Source: Caballeronia jiangsuensis | Lineage (GTDB): Bacteria; Pseudomonadota; Gammaproteobacteria; Burkholderiales; Burkholderiaceae | Reading direction: 5' to 3' | Assembly: GCA_000648925.1 (NCBI GenBank) | Contig: JFHF01000013.1 | Coordinates: 102,377-166,376 of the forward strand | DNA: 64,000 bases | In this document: positions 35,701-44,840 of the stretch, piece by piece | How the letters are laid out: each line of letters opens with the position of its first letter | Numbering within the stretch: the first letter of the stretch is position 1 | Program-made: the position numbers and the translations under genes | The notes under the pieces: generated by a model | Seen by the model: the letters and a program-made list of their open reading frames with translations, nothing else | Databases searched by the model: none | Told to the model about the DNA's origin: nothing

Positions 35701-37338
35701 TGAGAGCAGCGCGCTCGCGTAGAGCGCGTCGGTCATGTCGGGATGCGTGGCGAGCAGGCCGTCCATCATGCTGCGCGCATTGCCGACCGCGCCCTGACGC
35801 ACGTAGATGCGCGCGAGGTCGAGCCGCAGCCACGGATCGTCGGGATTGTTGAGCAGCGCGTCTTCGAAGAGACTGCGCGCCGCGCCGAGGTCGCCACGCG
35901 CTTCGGCGGCGCGCGCCTGCGCGGCCTGCGCTTCGCCGCGCAGCTTGTTGATGCCGCCCGCTTTCGCCTGTTGCTCCGTGTTCAGGCGATTGGCGAATTC
36001 GAGCGCCTCGTCGCCGCGACCTTGAGCCGCCAGTGCGCCGACGAGCCCGCGGATCGCATCGGGATTGTCGGCCTGACGGCGCAGCGCCATGCGATACGCC
36101 TGTTCCGCGCCGCGCGGATCGCCGTTCGCGAGCAGCATCTCGCCGAGCAGCACCTGCGCGGTGACATCGGAAGGATTGATCGCGATCGCGCGCTCGAAGA
36201 GCGCCTTGGCCTGCGCGATCTGGCCGTTGCTGCGCGCGCCGATCGCATCGCTCGTATAGGTCCAGTACGTCGCGCTCGTGAGCGCGTCTTTCCAGCGCGC
36301 CGGATTGCCGGCCCGCGACGCGCGTTCGAGATACGTGCGCGCTTCCGCGAAACGCTCCTGCTTGAGCGCCGCGACGCCCATGCCGCCGAGCGCGTCGGCG
36401 TCGTTCGGATCGCTCGCGAGCACCGACGAGAAACGTGCGCGCGCCGTCACGAGATCGCCGCGATCGAGCGCGGTGAAGCCTTCCGCGACGGTGCGCCCGC
36501 GCGCATCGACGGCGGCGCCGGCCTGCGCGCGTTCGCGGGCGGACTTGTCCTGCAGAACCATCGAATCGAAGCGCGCCTTCACGGCGGCGTCGTCGGGCGA
36601 GACTTGCAGATAAGCCTGATAGAGCGGCGCATCCGATGCGCGCGCGCCGAGCCACAGCAGCGCCTGCCGCCAGCTCTTTTTCGCATCCGCGCCGACGGAA
36701 CTGTCGCCCGACAGCTTGGCGAGCCGCGCGATGCCGTCGCGCCGAGTGGTATCGCGATACGTCAGATGCTGCGCATAGGCGAGCTGATAGCGCGGATCGT
36801 CGGGATTCTGGCGCGCCAGTTGTTCGAGGCCGCGCCGCGCTTCGTCCCAGCCTTGCGGCGTGGCGGCGAGCGCCTGGTAATACTCCAGTTGAAGTTCGGG
36901 CGTCGCGGGCTTGCCTTCGATCGCGCGCTTGTATTCCTGCACCGCCGACGCGCTTTGCCCGCTCTGCGCGAGACGCCGCGCGTCGTTGACGGTCTGATCG
37001 CGCGAGCTGGTTTCGCCCAGACGCCGGCCGAGTTCGTCGATGTTCGGGTAGTTCGGCGCGACCTGACGCAACTGCGCGAGATACTGCTGCGCGCCGCTGC
37101 CGTCCTTGCGGTCGGCGAGCACCATGCCCATGCCGAAGAGCGCGTCGGGCTGTTTCGGATTGATGCGCAGCACCTTCTGCCAAGCCTGCTCCGCGAGGTC
37201 GCCGCGCCGGTGCGTCTGCCAGTACTTGCCCTGATCGATGAGCACGGTGAGCGGGTCGGTCGCGGCCTGAGCGAAGGCCATTGCCGGTGCGGCGCAGAGC
37301 AGCGCCGCGATGACGCGTTTGCGAGTCCGGATCAGCAT
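32746..37338 (-). CDS. bcsC: Cellulose synthase operon protein C, with long Pro/Gln/Tyr-rich linker
   Basis: 1530-residue outer-membrane export protein for cellulose. Signal peptide at 1-24 (ALLCAAPAMAFAQA), then many TPR repeats to about residue 870 forming the periplasmic scaffold. Residues about 870-1150 are a low-complexity linker rich in Pro, Gln, Tyr and Ala with YPQQQG repeats. From about 1150 (GLIFRSRDGEDGLSNLTDIE) to the end (SSPYLSLSN) is the BCSC_C beta-barrel, a 16-strand channel in BcsC structures. Well-studied enterobacterial BcsC is about 1150 residues, so the linker makes this one unusually long. The start overlaps bcsZ by seven bases. It is the last gene of the bcs operon. 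Confidence 0.92.
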   Translation of the reverse strand: MLIRTRKRVIAALLCAAPAMAFAQAATDPLTVLIDQGKYWQTHRRGDLAEQAWQKVLRINPKQPDALFGMGMVLADRKDGSGAQQYLAQLRQVAPNYPNIDELGRRLGETSSRDQTVNDARRLAQSGQSASAVQEYKRAIEGKPATPELQLEYYQALAATPQGWDEARRGLEQLARQNPDDPRYQLAYAQHLTYRDTTRRDGIARLAKLSGDSSVGADAKKSWRQALLWLGARASDAPLYQAYLQVSPDDAAVKARFDSMVLQDKSARERAQAGAAVDARGRTVAEGFTALDRGDLVTARARFSSVLASDPNDADALGGMGVAALKQERFAEARTYLERASRAGNPARWKDALTSATYWTYTSDAIGARSNGQIAQAKALFERAIAINPSDVTAQVLLGEMLLANGDPRGAEQAYRMALRRQADNPDAIRGLVGALAAQGRGDEALEFANRLNTEQQAKAGGINKLRGEAQAAQARAAEARGDLGAARSLFEDALLNNPDDPWLRLDLARIYVRQGAVGNARSMMDGLLATHPDMTDALYASALLSAETQDWSAGLAQLDRIPAAQRTPAMTALQHRLWVQQQAELATRTAAAGQRQQAFAILRRAEPVAAGNAELMGAVASAYVKAGDPARALALVRGAIANAPNDTGLLLQYAGILSATQQDAELGSVMRRLQSMPLTTQQRADFNNLNVGIVVARADVVRRQGDLAAAYDVISPWLAAMPDNADLQAALGRMYTSAGDDRNALTCYQNALSRRPEDIGLQTAAMSAASGMRDFKLAETYANQAYEAAPNDPGVLAAIGRMYRAQGKLDLAAQFLQRSLIAANTPVQVASAQGRGNVPPGWESAMSRIGSNPLPGTNPFEGKTAVDTASNPALASGASYRQVLPQSYSQPVPNYLPPPQPAPYTTPYVAPSSAPPTMPNAVPRPAQSGGYGPDTYGSGQSGAPLQPYPGQDAGASGVYPAQGYQQQPPAYQPYPQQQGYPQQQGYPQQQGYPQQQPYPQQAPYAAQGPYAAPWPMSPGARDAQSNAYAPPPAASTTKKKQASSRKTTAQRPADPYAYGAPPQQQQYPQAPYGQQPYYAPPQQYAQQPYIPQPPAGYAQPYYPSQTQPAQRAAAAATMSAGGAPVPVANSQTAGVAEELAQINREQASTVSGGLIFRSRDGEDGLSNLTDIEAPIEGRIKAGNGHVIVRATPVTLDAGTASSQPNTLARFGSGRGAIANPPTNNYGSQTATGVGLSVGYENRNFKGDVGTTPLGFRETNVVGGLQYQNAISDKVSYSLAVARRAVTDSLLSYAGTRDQGANLEWGGVTSTGARADLGWDDGTSGVYLNAAYQFLDGNQVATNNAVKGGGGIYTRLFKDADQTLTVGANTTLMHYDKNLSYFTYGQGGYFSPQQYVILNFPVEYAGRTGLFTYDLKGSIGVQHYRQDASNYFPTNSTYQSIAANSGATPDAGAVYPSQSKTGVSYSLSATGEYQLAPQLAFGATASFGNAYQYREWLAAVYVRYSFTRQSGAVPVFPPQAFSSPYLSLSN
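34333..34422 (-). repeat. Five 18-bp tandem repeats inside bcsC
   Basis: Five consecutive 18-base units of the form (C/T)TGCTGCGGATA(A/C/G)..CTG on the plus strand, encoding YPQQQ(G/P) hexapeptides in the BcsC linker. Units differ at three or four positions. Slippage at this array could change linker length without breaking the frame. Confidence 0.85.
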
Positions 37339-38474
37339 GCGCTTCTCCAGTTCGGCGCCAGACGGCCGTTTTCATCGAAGCGATAGCGCCCGTCGACGAA
37401 ACCGCCGCCGAACAGACTGAGCACGCGGTCGTAGTAGACGGGCTCGCGTCCCGCGCCCGGCGGCGCGACCAGCGCTTCGAGATGCGTGCGCGCGAGGCCG
37501 AGGCCGCGTTCGTCGTTCAGCGCCTTGAAGTACGGCGCCAGCGCGCCCCAGTACGACAGCGGACCTTCGCCGCTCGCCGCGCCGCTGATGGTCGATACCT
37601 TCTCCGGCGGAAAACCCGTCTGCGCGACGCTCTGACGCATGCCGCCGAGCGCATCGAGCCACGCACGCGCGAGCGGGTCGCTACTCGACGCCATGCCGGC
37701 CCACAGATACACGCGGATCGCGTCGTAGCTGCCGACATCGCCATTCTTCGGATCGACGACGAACTGGCCGTTCTGGTAAGCGGCCCAGTCCGGCGCATAG
37801 CCGCGCGGCGACGTGACCCTGATCATCTTCGCGGCGCTTTGCGCGAGCTTCGCCCACGGGCCGTCGGGCATCTCGTGCGCGAGGCCGCGCAGGACCGGCA
37901 ACGGCAGATAGCTCGGATTCAGACGCGTGATGTCACCCACGCGAAAGCCTTGCGGCCCCGGCAGGAGCATCGGACCCAGCCCCGGCAGATCGACGATTTC
38001 CTGCTTCACGATCTGCGTCGCGAGCGCATAGCCTAGCTTCGTGTACATCGGCTCCTTCCACAGGCGGCCGGCCTGGAAGAGGTCGTAGGCGATCCACAGG
38101 TCCGAATCGGAGGCCGAGTTCGGGTCCATCACGCCGAACGAGCCGTCCTGCCTTTTGCCCCATTGCCACGCGGGCAGGCGCAGGTTGTTTGCATCGAACT
38201 GATTGGCCGACAGATTCGTGCGCGTCCAGCCGAGCAGACGGTCGAACGTCGCGCGGTCGTTCGCGACGAGCGCGAAGAACATCGCATAGGACTGTCCTTC
38301 GGACGTGGTCTGCTGCGCGTCGGTGGAGCGGTCGACCACGCGGCCATCGGCCTGCACGACGCGCTCGACGAAGAGGCGATACGCGGGCCAGTCGCATTGC
38401 TGCGCGGCCTGCGTGCCTGCCGCGGAAGCGGCGATGAATGCACCAGCGAAAAACTTGGCGGTGGATACCCGCAT
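37332..38474 (-). CDS. bcsZ: Cellulose-operon endoglucanase BcsZ (GH8)
   Basis: 380-residue periplasmic endo-1,4-beta-glucanase of glycoside hydrolase family 8. Signal peptide at 1-23 (FFAGAFIAASAAGTQA). TTSEGQSYAMFFALV carries the catalytic acid Glu, and SASDSDLWIAYDLFQAG the conserved Asp pair that positions water. The C-terminal half (GDVGSYDAIRVYLWAGM) completes the alpha/alpha barrel. BcsZ trims nascent cellulose and aids proper export. It begins one base after the bcsB stop and overlaps bcsC, so the three are translationally linked. Confidence 0.93.
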   Translation of the reverse strand: MRVSTAKFFAGAFIAASAAGTQAAQQCDWPAYRLFVERVVQADGRVVDRSTDAQQTTSEGQSYAMFFALVANDRATFDRLLGWTRTNLSANQFDANNLRLPAWQWGKRQDGSFGVMDPNSASDSDLWIAYDLFQAGRLWKEPMYTKLGYALATQIVKQEIVDLPGLGPMLLPGPQGFRVGDITRLNPSYLPLPVLRGLAHEMPDGPWAKLAQSAAKMIRVTSPRGYAPDWAAYQNGQFVVDPKNGDVGSYDAIRVYLWAGMASSSDPLARAWLDALGGMRQSVAQTGFPPEKVSTISGAASGEGPLSYWGALAPYFKALNDERGLGLARTHLEALVAPPGAGREPVYYDRVLSLFGGGFVDGRYRFDENGRLAPNWRSAC

Positions 38475-38475
38475 A

Positions 38476-40965
38476 TCAGTCCCTCAGACGCCGTGCAGCG
38501 ATCGAGCGCAGCGCACGGTAGAACAGGGCGGCGATGATGAGCGCGGCGAGCACACCGCCGAGCACCAGCAAAAGCGGATGCGACGACAGCGCCCAGCGCA
38601 TGTAATGCATCGGCGAGAGATGGCCGACGTAATACGCCTCGCCGTTCGACGTGACCGTCACGGTGCGGCCGTGGATCACGGCCATCGCGCCCTGGATGGA
38701 AGGCAGCAGATCGTTGTCGAGCAGGGCGGCGGACAGATCGGCGTCGGACTGGCCGGCCGCGCTGATGAGCGCCACCGCGCTGCGTCCGCTCTTCAGCGGC
38801 GATTCGAAGCCGGTCAGGAGCGCGTCGCCGTTGGAGCTCACGAGCGAAAGGTCCGCCCGCGCGGGCGAGCGTTCCGGGCCTTGTTCGCCATGCCACCAGT
38901 CGACGAGCTTGAACGCGACATCGGAGAGCTGGAAAGTGCGCGCGTCGCCGTCGCCGGAGAAGGGCATCTGCTTGGCCCAGCGCTGCAGGAGCGGCTGACG
39001 GCCGGGCGAGCCGAGGATCAGCAGATCCTTGTCGGCGAAACGGTCGACATCGCCCGCGCTCGTCACGGTGACGCCCGTCACCGGATAGCCCGTCGATGCG
39101 CCCATGCGGCCCATCTCCAGCAGATACAGGCTGTAGTCCGCCGAATTCGGCTCGTTCGGCAGCACGACCGCCGTCTGCGAAAGGTCGGCTAAGCGCGTGA
39201 ACGGAAAGCCGCCGTTCGCGAACGCGGCCAGATCGGGCAGCGCCATGTAGTGCGGGAAGCCGGAAAGATCGATGGTCGAATTCGGATCCACCGCGCCGAC
39301 GACGTTATCCAGCACGCGCCCTTGGCATTCGCCGGTCTTCGGGATGTCGTAGTAGAAGTGCAGGCGCAACTGCGCGCGCGGCGTGATGAGCAGCGGCGGC
39401 AGATAGATTTCGCGGCGCGCGGCGACGGTCTTGTCCGGCAGAACGCGGCTGAAATACTGGCCGAGATCGAACGTCGATGTCGACACCGCCGGAATGCGCA
39501 GCGACTGCACGAAGCCGTTGTTCACGCTGATATTGAGCGACGAGCGGTCCGGCGCCGGCCGCACGGTATAGCGATAGCCGAGGTCGACCGGCACGCCCTT
39601 CGTCTGCCACATGAAGAGATCGGGCGGCACGCGCAGGTTCACGCGCACGGCGTCGGCATCGTAGCCGTGGGCGGTCAGATCGCGCGCTTCCGCGAGTTCG
39701 CCGAAACGCACGGGGCGATCGGTCGGCAGCCAGTTCGGCGCGTCGTACGGGCGGCGCGGCTGCAGGTCGGTGAACTGCGTGATCGTCGCGCTCGTGCCGG
39801 ACAGCGTGTTCTGGCCGACGCCGAGCGCCTTCGCGGCGGTCTTCAGTTCGTTGTCGTCGCGGCCCAGCACGAGCAGGAGGCGGCCACGCGCGCTCGCGTC
39901 GCGTTCGACGAGCGCGATGGTCGGACCGGAGACCGGCGGAATATCGACGCCCGCGATCTTCGCATCGCCGGTGGCGAACACCACGGCATTGCCCGACAGC
40001 GGCACGTTATCGGTCTGCGCCGGGAAAATCGCGCCGCGATAACCCGCGAGCGAGCCGAAGTACGACGCGACCATGCCCGCCGATTCCAGCGCGGCGAGAC
40101 TCGGCTTGCCCGCGAACACGAACGGCAGTTCGAGGCGGCGCACGTCGCGGCGGTCGAAGAACGGCTGCGGCAGCGCGGCGAGATCGGGCTTGTTCGCGAT
40201 CGACGCATACGTGAGATCGAGCGAGCTCGCATTGCTGACGGTCGCCCAGAGCGTCGAGCTCGACGGGTCTTCGCACTGCTGCGTGTAGTGACCGATCAAC
40301 TGCACGTTGAGGTGATTGAACTCGGTGATGAAGCGCGGATCGATCGCCACGTCGCGTGCGACCAGCACGCCGGCCTGATCGCGCGGCACCGGCAGCGTCG
40401 CGGCCACTTCGCCGTTGATGAGCACCTTCAGTTGCGAGATCGAGGGAAGGAGCGACGGCGAATAGCTATAGATCAGATGCAGGATCGCGCCGGTCACGAC
40501 TTCGTCGCCGCGCACCGAGAACGCGATGCCGTTCTGGCCGTCGGTGCCGCGCAGTTGCAGCGGATCGAGCGCGCCGTAATCGGCGAAAGTCAGCGTTTGA
40601 CGGCGTCCGCCGGGCACGAGCGTGCCGGGATCGGCGGTCGTCGGGATGCGCGAGGTGAGCGGCTTGTCGGGCTTGCCGGAGAACGCGGGAACGGGCATCG
40701 CGAGCGCCGGTTGCTGGATCGCGGCGGGGTTGTACACCATGGCCGGACTCGGCGCGGGCACGGCGCCGACGCCGGTCGCCTGCTGCGTGGCGCCCGCCGT
40801 GGCATTGGCTTCCGCGGCCGCCGCGATGGAAGCGAACGGCGCCGCGAATGCAGTCTGCAAGGCCATGAAGGCGGCCAATGCACGCGCAAAAGGTCTTTCG
40901 CAAAAACGCGGCGCGCGCTCGCCCGTTTGTTTTTCAACGCGCAACTTCGACATACCCGTGCCCAT
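38476..40965 (-). CDS. bcsB: Cellulose synthase regulatory subunit BcsB
   Basis: 829-residue periplasmic partner of BcsA that guides the glucan across the periplasm. It has an N-terminal export signal, then an Ala-rich stretch. The beta-jellyroll/carbohydrate-binding repeats include TLTFADYGALDPLQLRGTDG, QCEDPSSSTLWATVSNASS and GECQGRVLDNVVGAVDPNST. A single C-terminal membrane helix (HPLLLVLGGVLAALIIAALF) anchors it and contacts BcsA. The start codon shares one base with the bcsA stop (TAATG), which decides the start at 40965 over the ATG four codons later. BcsB is needed for BcsA activity. Confidence 0.93.
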   Translation of the reverse strand: MGTGMSKLRVEKQTGERAPRFCERPFARALAAFMALQTAFAAPFASIAAAAEANATAGATQQATGVGAVPAPSPAMVYNPAAIQQPALAMPVPAFSGKPDKPLTSRIPTTADPGTLVPGGRRQTLTFADYGALDPLQLRGTDGQNGIAFSVRGDEVVTGAILHLIYSYSPSLLPSISQLKVLINGEVAATLPVPRDQAGVLVARDVAIDPRFITEFNHLNVQLIGHYTQQCEDPSSSTLWATVSNASSLDLTYASIANKPDLAALPQPFFDRRDVRRLELPFVFAGKPSLAALESAGMVASYFGSLAGYRGAIFPAQTDNVPLSGNAVVFATGDAKIAGVDIPPVSGPTIALVERDASARGRLLLVLGRDDNELKTAAKALGVGQNTLSGTSATITQFTDLQPRRPYDAPNWLPTDRPVRFGELAEARDLTAHGYDADAVRVNLRVPPDLFMWQTKGVPVDLGYRYTVRPAPDRSSLNISVNNGFVQSLRIPAVSTSTFDLGQYFSRVLPDKTVAARREIYLPPLLITPRAQLRLHFYYDIPKTGECQGRVLDNVVGAVDPNSTIDLSGFPHYMALPDLAAFANGGFPFTRLADLSQTAVVLPNEPNSADYSLYLLEMGRMGASTGYPVTGVTVTSAGDVDRFADKDLLILGSPGRQPLLQRWAKQMPFSGDGDARTFQLSDVAFKLVDWWHGEQGPERSPARADLSLVSSNGDALLTGFESPLKSGRSAVALISAAGQSDADLSAALLDNDLLPSIQGAMAVIHGRTVTVTSNGEAYYVGHLSPMHYMRWALSSHPLLLVLGGVLAALIIAALFYRALRSIAARRLRD

Positions 40966-43181
40966 TATTGGTCTTTGGTTTTCAGCTTCTTCACATCGAC
41001 TGGGCGCTTGTTCATCCAGGTACGAAGGTCGCTGTACAAATGCTCGAACAATCCCGCAATGCCGCGCGTGCCCACCAGCAGCACGTGCGACAGGCCGCGC
41101 AGCGGCGTATCCGGGCGGCGTCCCTCGGACCAGCCGGTCCAGGCATCCGCGCGCGCGAAAGTCGTCTTGACGAAGTCGTATTCCTGCTCGCGCGTGAGTT
41201 GCGAGAAACGCAGGCCGACGCGGCCCGGCTCGGTATAGCCGACGGTCGCCGGGAACGCATACTCCTCGTCGCCACGGAAGAGGGAGACGGTCACGCGCTC
41301 GTGCATCGGCACTTCGAGCTTGCTCGGCAGCGCGACGCCGACGCCGCCTTCCGAGTAGTCGATCGTCTCGCACGCGAGCGTGCGGCCGGTCGAGAACTTG
41401 AGCATCACGGGCATCTTCATCGTCACGCGATGCGTCGCGCGCACCTGCTTGCGCTCGCTCGCCGCCGCCACCGACGCGCCGAGAATCAGCATGTTGTAGA
41501 CCGTCCAGCAGAGGTTGAGGATGGTCGTGTTCACCTCGCTGCGGACATGCCAGTACATGACGATATGCACGACGCCCGCGACGAAGCCGAGCAGGTTCAG
41601 GAGCAGCAGGAACAGATAAGGCCGCGAGATGTACCAGTCGAAGTAATCCTTCGCGATCTGGCCGCCCTTGGCCGTCACGTTGAACTTGCCGAGCTTCGGG
41701 TTGATGACCGCGAGCAGCGTCGGCGCGGTGATGTACGACGCGAGCACCGACTCGTACACTTCGGCCCAGAACGAGTGGCGGAAGCTGCGCTGCATGCGCG
41801 AATTGGTGATGCTCGCGTGCATCATGTGCGGCAGCGCGAAGATCGCGATGGTGCTCGCCGCCGCTTCGATCACGTGCGCGCCGAAGAACAGATACGACAG
41901 CGGCGCGGTCAGGAACACGAGGCGCGGCACGCCGTAGAAGAAGTGCAGCATGCCGTTCAGATAGCAAAGCCGCTGGCCGATCTTGAGGCCCTTGCCGGTG
42001 AGCGGATTATCGATCCGGAAAATCTGCGTCATGCCGCGCGCCCAGCGGATGCGCTGTCCGATATGCCCCGAGAGGCTCTCGGTCGCGAGTCCCGCCGCCT
42101 GCGGAATCGCGAGATACGCGGTCGTATATCCGAGCCGATGCAGCTTGAGCGCGGTATGCGCGTCTTCCGTCACGGTCTCGACCGCGATGCCGCCGATCTC
42201 TTCCACCATCGAACGGCGCAGCACCGCGCACGAGCCGCAGAAGAAGGTCGCGTTCCACAAATCGTTGCCGTCCTGGACGAGGCCGTAGAACAGCTCGCCT
42301 TCGTTGGGCACCTTGCGGAACGTGCCGAGATTGCGTTCGAACGGATCGGGCGAGAAGAAGTGGTGCGGCGTCTGCAGCATCGACAGCAGCTTGTCGCGCA
42401 GGAACCAGCCGAGGCAGATCTGAAGGAAGGAGCGCGTCGGAATGTGGTCGCAGTCGAAGATCGCGAGAAACTCGCCCTTCGTGATCTTCAGCGCCTCGTT
42501 GATGTTGCCGGCCTTCGCGTGGCGGTTGTGCGTGCGGATCGTCCAGTTGACGCCGACTTCCTCGCAGAACGTCTTGAACTCGGGACGGCGGCCGTCGTCG
42601 AGGACGTGGATGGCGAGCTTGTCGGCCGGATAGTCGAGCGCGAGCGCCGCGTAGATCGTCGGCTTCACGACCGAGAGCGGCTCGTTGTAGGTCGGGATGA
42701 AGACATCGACGGTCGGCCACTCGCTGCGGTCGGCGGGCAGCGGCAGCGGCTTTCTCTTCAACGGCCACGCGGTCTGGAAGTAGCCGAGCAGAAGCACGAG
42801 CGACGCGTAGACTTCGGCCGCGACGAGCAACAGACCCCACGCGGCGTCGAGCGGACGTTCCCAGTAGGTCGTTTCGGTGAGACGCCAGAACATGTAGCGG
42901 CCCGACGCGACAATCGACAGCATGATCATCACGAGGGTCGCGTACTGGCCTTGCAGGCGTCGAAAACCGAGCGCGCAGACGAAGCAGATCGTCGCGAAGG
43001 CAAGCTGCTGACCGAACGCGAGCGGCACCGTGACGACGAAATACAGCGCGAACGCGGCGAAGATCGTGAGAAGGATCACGAGGACGCGGCTGCCCCAGAT
43101 GCCCGCATCGACGAAACGTTCGAGGCGCGAGGTCGCGACGCTGACCTCGGTTTCGGGCGAGGGGATCTTGGTGGAACTCAT
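40965..43181 (-). CDS. bcsA: Cellulose synthase catalytic subunit BcsA with PilZ domain
   Basis: 738-residue inner-membrane processive glycosyltransferase (GT2) polymerising UDP-glucose into beta-1,4-glucan. Catalytic motifs: HVLDDGRRPE (near 196), IFDCDHIPTRSF (near 243), VTEDAHTALKL (near 338) and QRIRWARGM (near 380). About eight membrane segments surround the GT domain. A C-terminal PilZ domain has RKQVR (near 578) and DYSEGGVGV (near 609), the c-di-GMP-binding RxxxR...D/NxSxxG pattern. Cellulose output should therefore respond to c-di-GMP. The start ATGA overlaps the bcsQ stop and the stop overlaps bcsB. Confidence 0.96.
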   Translation of the reverse strand: MSSTKIPSPETEVSVATSRLERFVDAGIWGSRVLVILLTIFAAFALYFVVTVPLAFGQQLAFATICFVCALGFRRLQGQYATLVMIMLSIVASGRYMFWRLTETTYWERPLDAAWGLLLVAAEVYASLVLLLGYFQTAWPLKRKPLPLPADRSEWPTVDVFIPTYNEPLSVVKPTIYAALALDYPADKLAIHVLDDGRRPEFKTFCEEVGVNWTIRTHNRHAKAGNINEALKITKGEFLAIFDCDHIPTRSFLQICLGWFLRDKLLSMLQTPHHFFSPDPFERNLGTFRKVPNEGELFYGLVQDGNDLWNATFFCGSCAVLRRSMVEEIGGIAVETVTEDAHTALKLHRLGYTTAYLAIPQAAGLATESLSGHIGQRIRWARGMTQIFRIDNPLTGKGLKIGQRLCYLNGMLHFFYGVPRLVFLTAPLSYLFFGAHVIEAAASTIAIFALPHMMHASITNSRMQRSFRHSFWAEVYESVLASYITAPTLLAVINPKLGKFNVTAKGGQIAKDYFDWYISRPYLFLLLLNLLGFVAGVVHIVMYWHVRSEVNTTILNLCWTVYNMLILGASVAAASERKQVRATHRVTMKMPVMLKFSTGRTLACETIDYSEGGVGVALPSKLEVPMHERVTVSLFRGDEEYAFPATVGYTEPGRVGLRFSQLTREQEYDFVKTTFARADAWTGWSEGRRPDTPLRGLSHVLLVGTRGIAGLFEHLYSDLRTWMNKRPVDVKKLKTKDQ

Positions 43182-43966
43182 GCGAGCTTCCTCGACGAGG
43201 CAGCCATCGCATCGACGGCCGAGAGGAGCCAGTCGCCGCACGCGCGCAGATCGGCGGCAGCTTGCGAAAGCGGGTCGTAATGAATGAGCGTCGTGTCGCA
43301 CGCGAGCGACTCGGACACGCCTTCGTCCTGATGGATCACGCCCGGGAACAGCTTCGTGCCGAGCATGTTGCGCAGCACCTTCAGCACGTCCTTGCTCAAC
43401 TGGCGCGACTGATCGACCTGATTCACGACGTAGCCTTGACCGCCGAAATCCTGGCGCGGCGCGGCGTAGGCATCGACCATGCGCTCCATGCCGGGAATCG
43501 CGGCATAGGACGCGGCATCCGCCAGCACGACGTTCAGCGCGAAGTTCGCCGCGGTCAGCGCGGTGCGTGTGTAGACGGACGAGCCCGGCGGCGTGTCGAC
43601 GATCACGATGTCGCTGGCGTCGAGCGCGAGCGACTGGAGCGAATGGGCGAGCCACGCGGGATCGTTGTCGACGAGCGCCTCGAAGCGGCGGCGATCGTCC
43701 TCGATCACCGCGCCGTAGGGCAGCACGGTCACGCCATCGACGCCGTCGAACATCACCGTTTGCCACGGGTCGCCCGCGAGCGTCGCCCGCGAAATGCCGT
43801 CGATGCTGTCGAGCGGAATGCCGAAATGCAGGCGCAGCGCGTTCTGCGGATCGAGATCGAGCACGATCACGCGACGGCTGCGCGCGGCGAGCACCGAAGC
43901 GAGATTGGCGGCGAGCGTCGTCTTGCCGACGCCGCCCTTCGCGGAAACTACCGTGATGACTTTCAT
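43178..43966 (-). CDS. bcsQ: Cellulose biosynthesis protein BcsQ (MinD/ParA-like ATPase)
   Basis: 262-residue P-loop ATPase of the ParA/MinD group. VSAKGGVGKTTLAANLA (residues 8-24) is the deviant Walker A, VIVLDLDPQNALRLHFG gives the Walker A' Asp, and DIVIVDTPPGSS is Walker B. In enterobacteria BcsQ places the cellulose machinery at the pole and is essential for secretion. It overlaps bcsP upstream and bcsA downstream by ATGA junctions. MapQ-like chromosome partitioning is excluded by context. Confidence 0.92.
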   Translation of the reverse strand: MKVITVVSAKGGVGKTTLAANLASVLAARSRRVIVLDLDPQNALRLHFGIPLDSIDGISRATLAGDPWQTVMFDGVDGVTVLPYGAVIEDDRRRFEALVDNDPAWLAHSLQSLALDASDIVIVDTPPGSSVYTRTALTAANFALNVVLADAASYAAIPGMERMVDAYAAPRQDFGGQGYVVNQVDQSRQLSKDVLKVLRNMLGTKLFPGVIHQDEGVSESLACDTTLIHYDPLSQAAADLRACGDWLLSAVDAMAASSRKLA

Positions 43967-44718
43967 GAGCGTGAGAGGCGGCTTGCGTGAGCGGCGTGGC
44001 CGGCGCCTGCGTGCTTGTTCGTGGATTCGTCGCCTTGCGGACGGGCGTGGCGCAGGCGCTCGAACACGGCGTCGAGCGAACCTGCCGGCGCGCTCGGGGC
44101 GGGCTGTGTGGGCTGCCCGAAGAGCTTGCCGAGGATCGACTGCGGCGCGGCGGGGGCCGGTTCGGGCGCGCGCGGCGTCGGGGCGGCGGGCGTCACCGGC
44201 GCAACCTGAGCGGGCGCGCGGCGCGCCAGAAAGTTCGAGCCGAAGGTGGTGGACGCAGCGGGGCTGGCGTCAGCCGCCACGGGCTTCGATTCGACCGGCG
44301 GCACGCTTGCGACTGGCGTGGAAGCCGAATCCGCAATCGTTCCGGTTTCGTTCGACGCCGATGCGCCGGGCGCCGAAAAACGCAACGCGCTCAGCGACTC
44401 CGCGGCCGGCGGATTGACGGGCGGAATAGTGCGGCGATGCGGCCGCGTGAAGAGCGGCTGCTTGCCACGATGGATCGGCGTCGGCTTGTCGGCGGGCTCG
44501 CCGGAGACTGCATCCGGACGTGGCCGCGCGGCGTTCAGTTGCACGTCGCGGCGCGGCGCGATCTCGGGAATCGCCGGCTGTGCGAAGTCGAGCGTGGCGA
44601 GCAGCGGCCAGCGGGTGCGCGCCGTCTTGGCCTCGTTCTCTCGTCCGATTTCCTGATAATCGCCTGCATTGCCGCCGAAATGATCGAACAGCTTCTCGAT
44701 GTCGCGCGAAGTATTCAT
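43963..44718 (-). CDS. bcsP: Cellulose biosynthesis protein BcsP
   Basis: 251-residue low-complexity protein. Only the N-terminus is conserved: DIEKLFDHFGGNAGDYQEI resembles the BcsR/BcsP box found before BcsQ in many cellulose operons. The rest is Pro/Ala-rich and probably disordered, ending in a short QSILGKLFGQPTQ helix and a His/Ser tail. It is thought to work with BcsQ in assembling the secretion complex; that role is inferred from position and the N-terminal motif. It overlaps bcsQ by four bases (ATGA). Confidence 0.8.
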   Translation of the reverse strand: MNTSRDIEKLFDHFGGNAGDYQEIGRENEAKTARTRWPLLATLDFAQPAIPEIAPRRDVQLNAARPRPDAVSGEPADKPTPIHRGKQPLFTRPHRRTIPPVNPPAAESLSALRFSAPGASASNETGTIADSASTPVASVPPVESKPVAADASPAASTTFGSNFLARRAPAQVAPVTPAAPTPRAPEPAPAAPQSILGKLFGQPTQPAPSAPAGSLDAVFERLRHARPQGDESTNKHAGAGHAAHASRLSRS

Positions 44719-44840
44719 GATGCCGCTTCCTCGTCGTGCCTATTCTTGCTGCCTGGCCGATGCTGCTTGTTTGGAGCCGCCCTTTGCGGGCGCTCGATGC
44801 CGCCGCATCGAGGCGGCGGTCGGATTGCGCTGAAGACGCT

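Noticed and set aside
41076..43280. Long plus-strand frame across bcsA
   Set aside because: Antisense shadow of the cellulose synthase gene.
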